From a virus: DNA of 30,761 nt. Positions 29,564 through 30,761 of this stretch are shown here, one piece after another. The DNA is taken from positions 1 through 30,761 of IMG/VR virus record IMGVR_UViG_3300043436_001324, one strand, 5' to 3'. The position numbers and the translations under genes are program-made. Position 1 is the stretch's first letter, and each line of letters begins with the position of its first letter. The notes under the pieces were generated by a model. The model had not been told where the DNA came from. It was given only the letters and a program-made list of their open reading frames with translations, and made no database searches.

Positions 29564-29858
29564 ACCGCTATCTGTTAACCAAGCATGGCAGGGAAAAAGA
29601 TTCAAGACACCTGCCTATGTAAAGTTCCAACGTGATATGCTTTTATTATTGCCTAACGTGACATTACAAAGCATTTCGGAGGTTCACTTGCACTTTGGGT
29701 TCAGTTCAAAGTTGAGCGACCTAGACAACGGAGTTAAGCAAGTTTTGGACTGCATCGTGAAAAAGTACGGGATTGACGATCGCTACATCAACAAGATCGT
29801 GCTAACAAAAGAAATCGTGCAAAAAGGAAACGAGTTTATTGATATTCAGATTTTTTAG
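29541..29858 (+). CDS. rusA: RusA-like Holliday junction resolvase
   Basis: A 105-residue endonuclease that resolves branched DNA before packaging. The RusA signature is clear: SVNQAWQGKRFKTPAYVKFQ at the start (11-30), then D60-L-D62-N63 with K66, D70, and D79-D80 before RYI. These acidic residues form the metal site. Slightly short for the family (about 120) but complete. The ATG at 29541 overlaps the methyltransferase by 23 nt. Confidence 0.92.
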   Translation: MKTRLPIKPLSVNQAWQGKRFKTPAYVKFQRDMLLLLPNVTLQSISEVHLHFGFSSKLSDLDNGVKQVLDCIVKKYGIDDRYINKIVLTKEIVQKGNEFIDIQIF

Positions 29859-29866
29859 TATATTTG
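29839..29866 (+). promoter_or_regulatory. promoter for the candidate structured RNA and GIY-YIG gene
   Basis: TATATTTG (29859-29866) is a perfect -7 box with TTG at 29839-29841, 17 nt upstream. It overlaps the rusA stop. Transcripts should start about 5-8 nt after the box, right at the first stem of the RNA. Confidence 0.72.
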
Positions 29867-29871
29867 CATAC

Positions 29872-29963
29872 GGTTCGCTTCGACATTATAGAACCAAAGG
29901 AATTATTAATAACCCTTGTATGAAGTTAGAGGTCGAAGCCTAATGGATTACAAGGGTTTTTTA
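29872..29963 (+). ncRNA. candidate structured RNA with possible kissing loop and terminator
   Basis: Stem 1 is GGTTC (29872-29876) with GAACC (29891-29895). Its loop carries GCTTCGAC (29877-29884), which is a perfect complement of GTCGAAGC (29932-29939). That second sequence lies in the loop of stem 2, AACCCTTGTA (29911-29920) with TACAAGGGTT (29949-29958), which runs into TTTTTT. Three complementary segments of 5, 8 and 10 bp in about 90 nt, behind a perfect promoter, suggest a folded RNA that either ends here as a small RNA or acts as an attenuator of the GIY-YIG gene. An 8-codon leader ORF (29920-29943) overlaps stem 2. No known family is recognised. Confidence 0.5.
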
Positions 29964-29975
29964 ATTTTATACTGT

Positions 29976-30341
29976 ATGAAAGAAATACAATTAAATGAGA
30001 TTTTAACTTTCAAATCTATTCGCAAGAGCCATTCAGATTATAGGTATGGTGGATGGTATTTGATAGAAAACATTGTCAACGGAAAAAGATACATAGGTAA
30101 ATCGATTGACTACATGGTTAGATTAAGGCAACATCTCTTTGTTAAAAATCCAAAAACACTTATAGATACAGAAATTTCTATTCATGGAGTTGATTCATTT
30201 AGATTTTATGTTTTAATGCATTATCAAGAAGTTGGGGTTAATTTCTTTAATAGAAAGATTGAACATAAAATTGAAAACGATTTAATTATAAATATGAATA
30301 CTAAACACCCTTACGGGTATAATATGAGATTTTATGAATAG
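29976..30341 (+). CDS. GIY-YIG endonuclease
   Basis: A 121-residue nuclease from the ATG at 29976. The GIY-YIG signature appears as GWY (26-28) and YIG (39-41), followed by R49-x-RQH (49-53), a middle HGVDSFRFYVL and the final GYN typical of the family. No DNA-binding extension is seen, so it is a single-domain enzyme, either a solitary homing-type nuclease or a repair/recombination nuclease. An in-frame ATG at 29943 and a TTG at 29916 would place the start within the hairpin of the RNA and are less likely. AT-rich codons suggest acquired cargo. The last 8 nt overlap the initiator gene. Confidence 0.85.
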   Translation: MKEIQLNEILTFKSIRKSHSDYRYGGWYLIENIVNGKRYIGKSIDYMVRLRQHLFVKNPKTLIDTEISIHGVDSFRFYVLMHYQEVGVNFFNRKIEHKIENDLIINMNTKHPYGYNMRFYE

Positions 30342-30761
30342 TTACGACTTAAGTAGGGCATGGTTTGACTTTGCCTTTGAGAATCCTGATAAAATCAAAC
30401 CGATTCACACATCGATTTACTTCTTTGCTATTGAGCATTGCAATAGACTTGGATGGAAAAAAAAGTTCGGGTTTCCAACTTCAATGGTTTTAGAAGCTAT
30501 TGGTGTAAAATCTTATTCAGCTTACAAGAAGCATTTTGATGAAATTGCAGAATTTGGTTTTTTTATTGTTCACGAATATTCAAGAAATCAATACTCTTCA
30601 AACATAATTGAGTTATCGTCAAACGTCAAAGCACATACCAAAGCACATACCAAAGCACTAGACAAAGCACTGTCGAAGCACGGTACAAAGCAACTACCAA
30701 AGCAAGACCAAAGCACAGTACAAAGCACTGTTAGTATAGATAAACAAGAAACAAGTAACAA
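30334..30761 (+). CDS. phage replication initiator, N-terminal part (continues at base 2)
   Basis: Starts at the ATG at 30334, overlapping the GIY-YIG stop, and is open to the window end; joined with bases 1-475 it encodes 273 residues. The first 95 residues form a winged-helix-like domain: DLSRAWFDFAFENPDKIKPI, then IYFFAIEHCNRLGW, FPTSMVLEAIGV, and a wing ending FIVHEYSRNQYSSN. I know this start from replication initiators of Flavobacterium phages and prophages. A repeat-rich linker (KAHTKAHTKALDKALSKH) begins at about residue 100. Its DNA is an array of AAAGCA units, so the origin may lie inside the gene as in lambda O. Confidence 0.87.
   Translation, partial: MNSYDLSRAWFDFAFENPDKIKPIHTSIYFFAIEHCNRLGWKKKFGFPTSMVLEAIGVKSYSAYKKHFDEIAEFGFFIVHEYSRNQYSSNIIELSSNVKAHTKAHTKALDKALSKHGTKQLPKQDQSTVQSTVSIDKQETSN
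30628..30727 (+). repeat. array of nine AAAGCA-type repeats, candidate origin iterons
   Basis: AAAGCA begins at 30628, 30640, 30652, 30664, 30687, 30699, 30710 and 30722, with GAAGCA at 30675. Spacing is 11 or 12 nt, about one helical turn. Most copies read ACC-AAAGCA or TAC-AAAGCA. The array continues through the join (copies at 7, 19, 30, 42 are the same bases). It lies in the linker of the initiator gene. Confidence 0.72.
30681..30761. repeat. right copy of 81-bp terminal direct repeat
   Basis: Identical to bases 1-81. Removing one copy leaves 30,680 bases and an intact initiator gene across the join. Confidence 0.97.

Noticed and set aside
30628-30727. CRISPR array
   Set aside because: Units are 11-12 nt apart without spacers of 25-40 nt and lie inside a coding gene.
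1-30761. integrase, excisionase, CI-like repressor or attachment site near the tRNA
   Set aside because: No tyrosine or serine recombinase motif found on either strand, and no repeat of the tRNA 3' end noticed elsewhere in the window.

Overview
The window is the complete genome of a small tailed phage, about 30.7 kb. The last 81 bases repeat the first 81 exactly, so the contig closes into a circle of 30,680 unique bases and the replication-initiator gene runs across the join. The host is very probably a member of Bacteroidota. Evidence: promoter boxes of the form TAnnTTTG (several with TTG 17-19 nt upstream), few clear Shine-Dalgarno sequences, and many proteins resembling families I know from Flavobacterium-type phages and prophages. 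A 684-residue tape measure protein and the absence of any sheath-like gene point to a siphovirus. I see no integrase, excisionase or CI-like repressor, so a lytic life style is the simplest reading.

Layout: 30334-475 (across the join) encodes a replication initiator with an iteron-like repeat array inside the gene. 327-2883 holds an unknown gene, then RecT and a PD-(D/E)XK exonuclease. 2884-3267 is a non-standard stretch full of inverted repeats with one 46-codon ORF. 3268-5895 runs from small genes to the small and large terminase. 5910-13002 holds tail genes: two large tail/baseplate-like proteins, the tape measure, and two tail-terminator/connector-like proteins. 13025-14234 carries the only two minus-strand genes (tail-chaperone-like). 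14300-20446 holds prohead protease/scaffold, major capsid, tail-tube-like protein, portal, connector and tail fibre. 20506-22384 holds membrane proteins (holin-like), a metallophosphoesterase and a permuted papain-like hydrolase. 22529-23994 is a run of small AT-rich genes. 24096-24168 is an initiator-type tRNA-Met(CAU). 24300-25441 contains a CHAP endolysin operon, 25568-28657 is a train of overlapping small genes, and 28727-30341 contains a DNA methyltransferase, RusA, a candidate structured RNA and a GIY-YIG nuclease.

The strongest unexpected signal is regulatory. Three transcription units start from promoters of one design: recT-exo, the endolysin operon, and methyltransferase-RusA. Each has a direct repeat (consensus ACCRYTCATC, 20-nt period, one copy degenerate at the third site) ending exactly 31 nt before a perfect TAnnTTTG box, and no TTG at the usual -33 position. 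This looks like a phage regulon driven by an activator binding tandem sites, perhaps a host LytTR-type regulator. Second come a nine-copy iteron array inside the replication initiator gene, a compact RNA with a possible 8-bp kissing loop in front of the GIY-YIG gene, and an initiator-like tRNA. Four structural genes also share an ACATTRTA box exactly 4 nt before the start codon.

How the genes fit together: initiator plus iterons start replication; RecT, exonuclease and RusA handle recombination and branched DNA; the methyltransferase may protect the genome; terminase, portal, protease and capsid build and fill the head; the long tail genes and fibre make the tail; and CHAP endolysin plus holin-like membrane proteins release the progeny.
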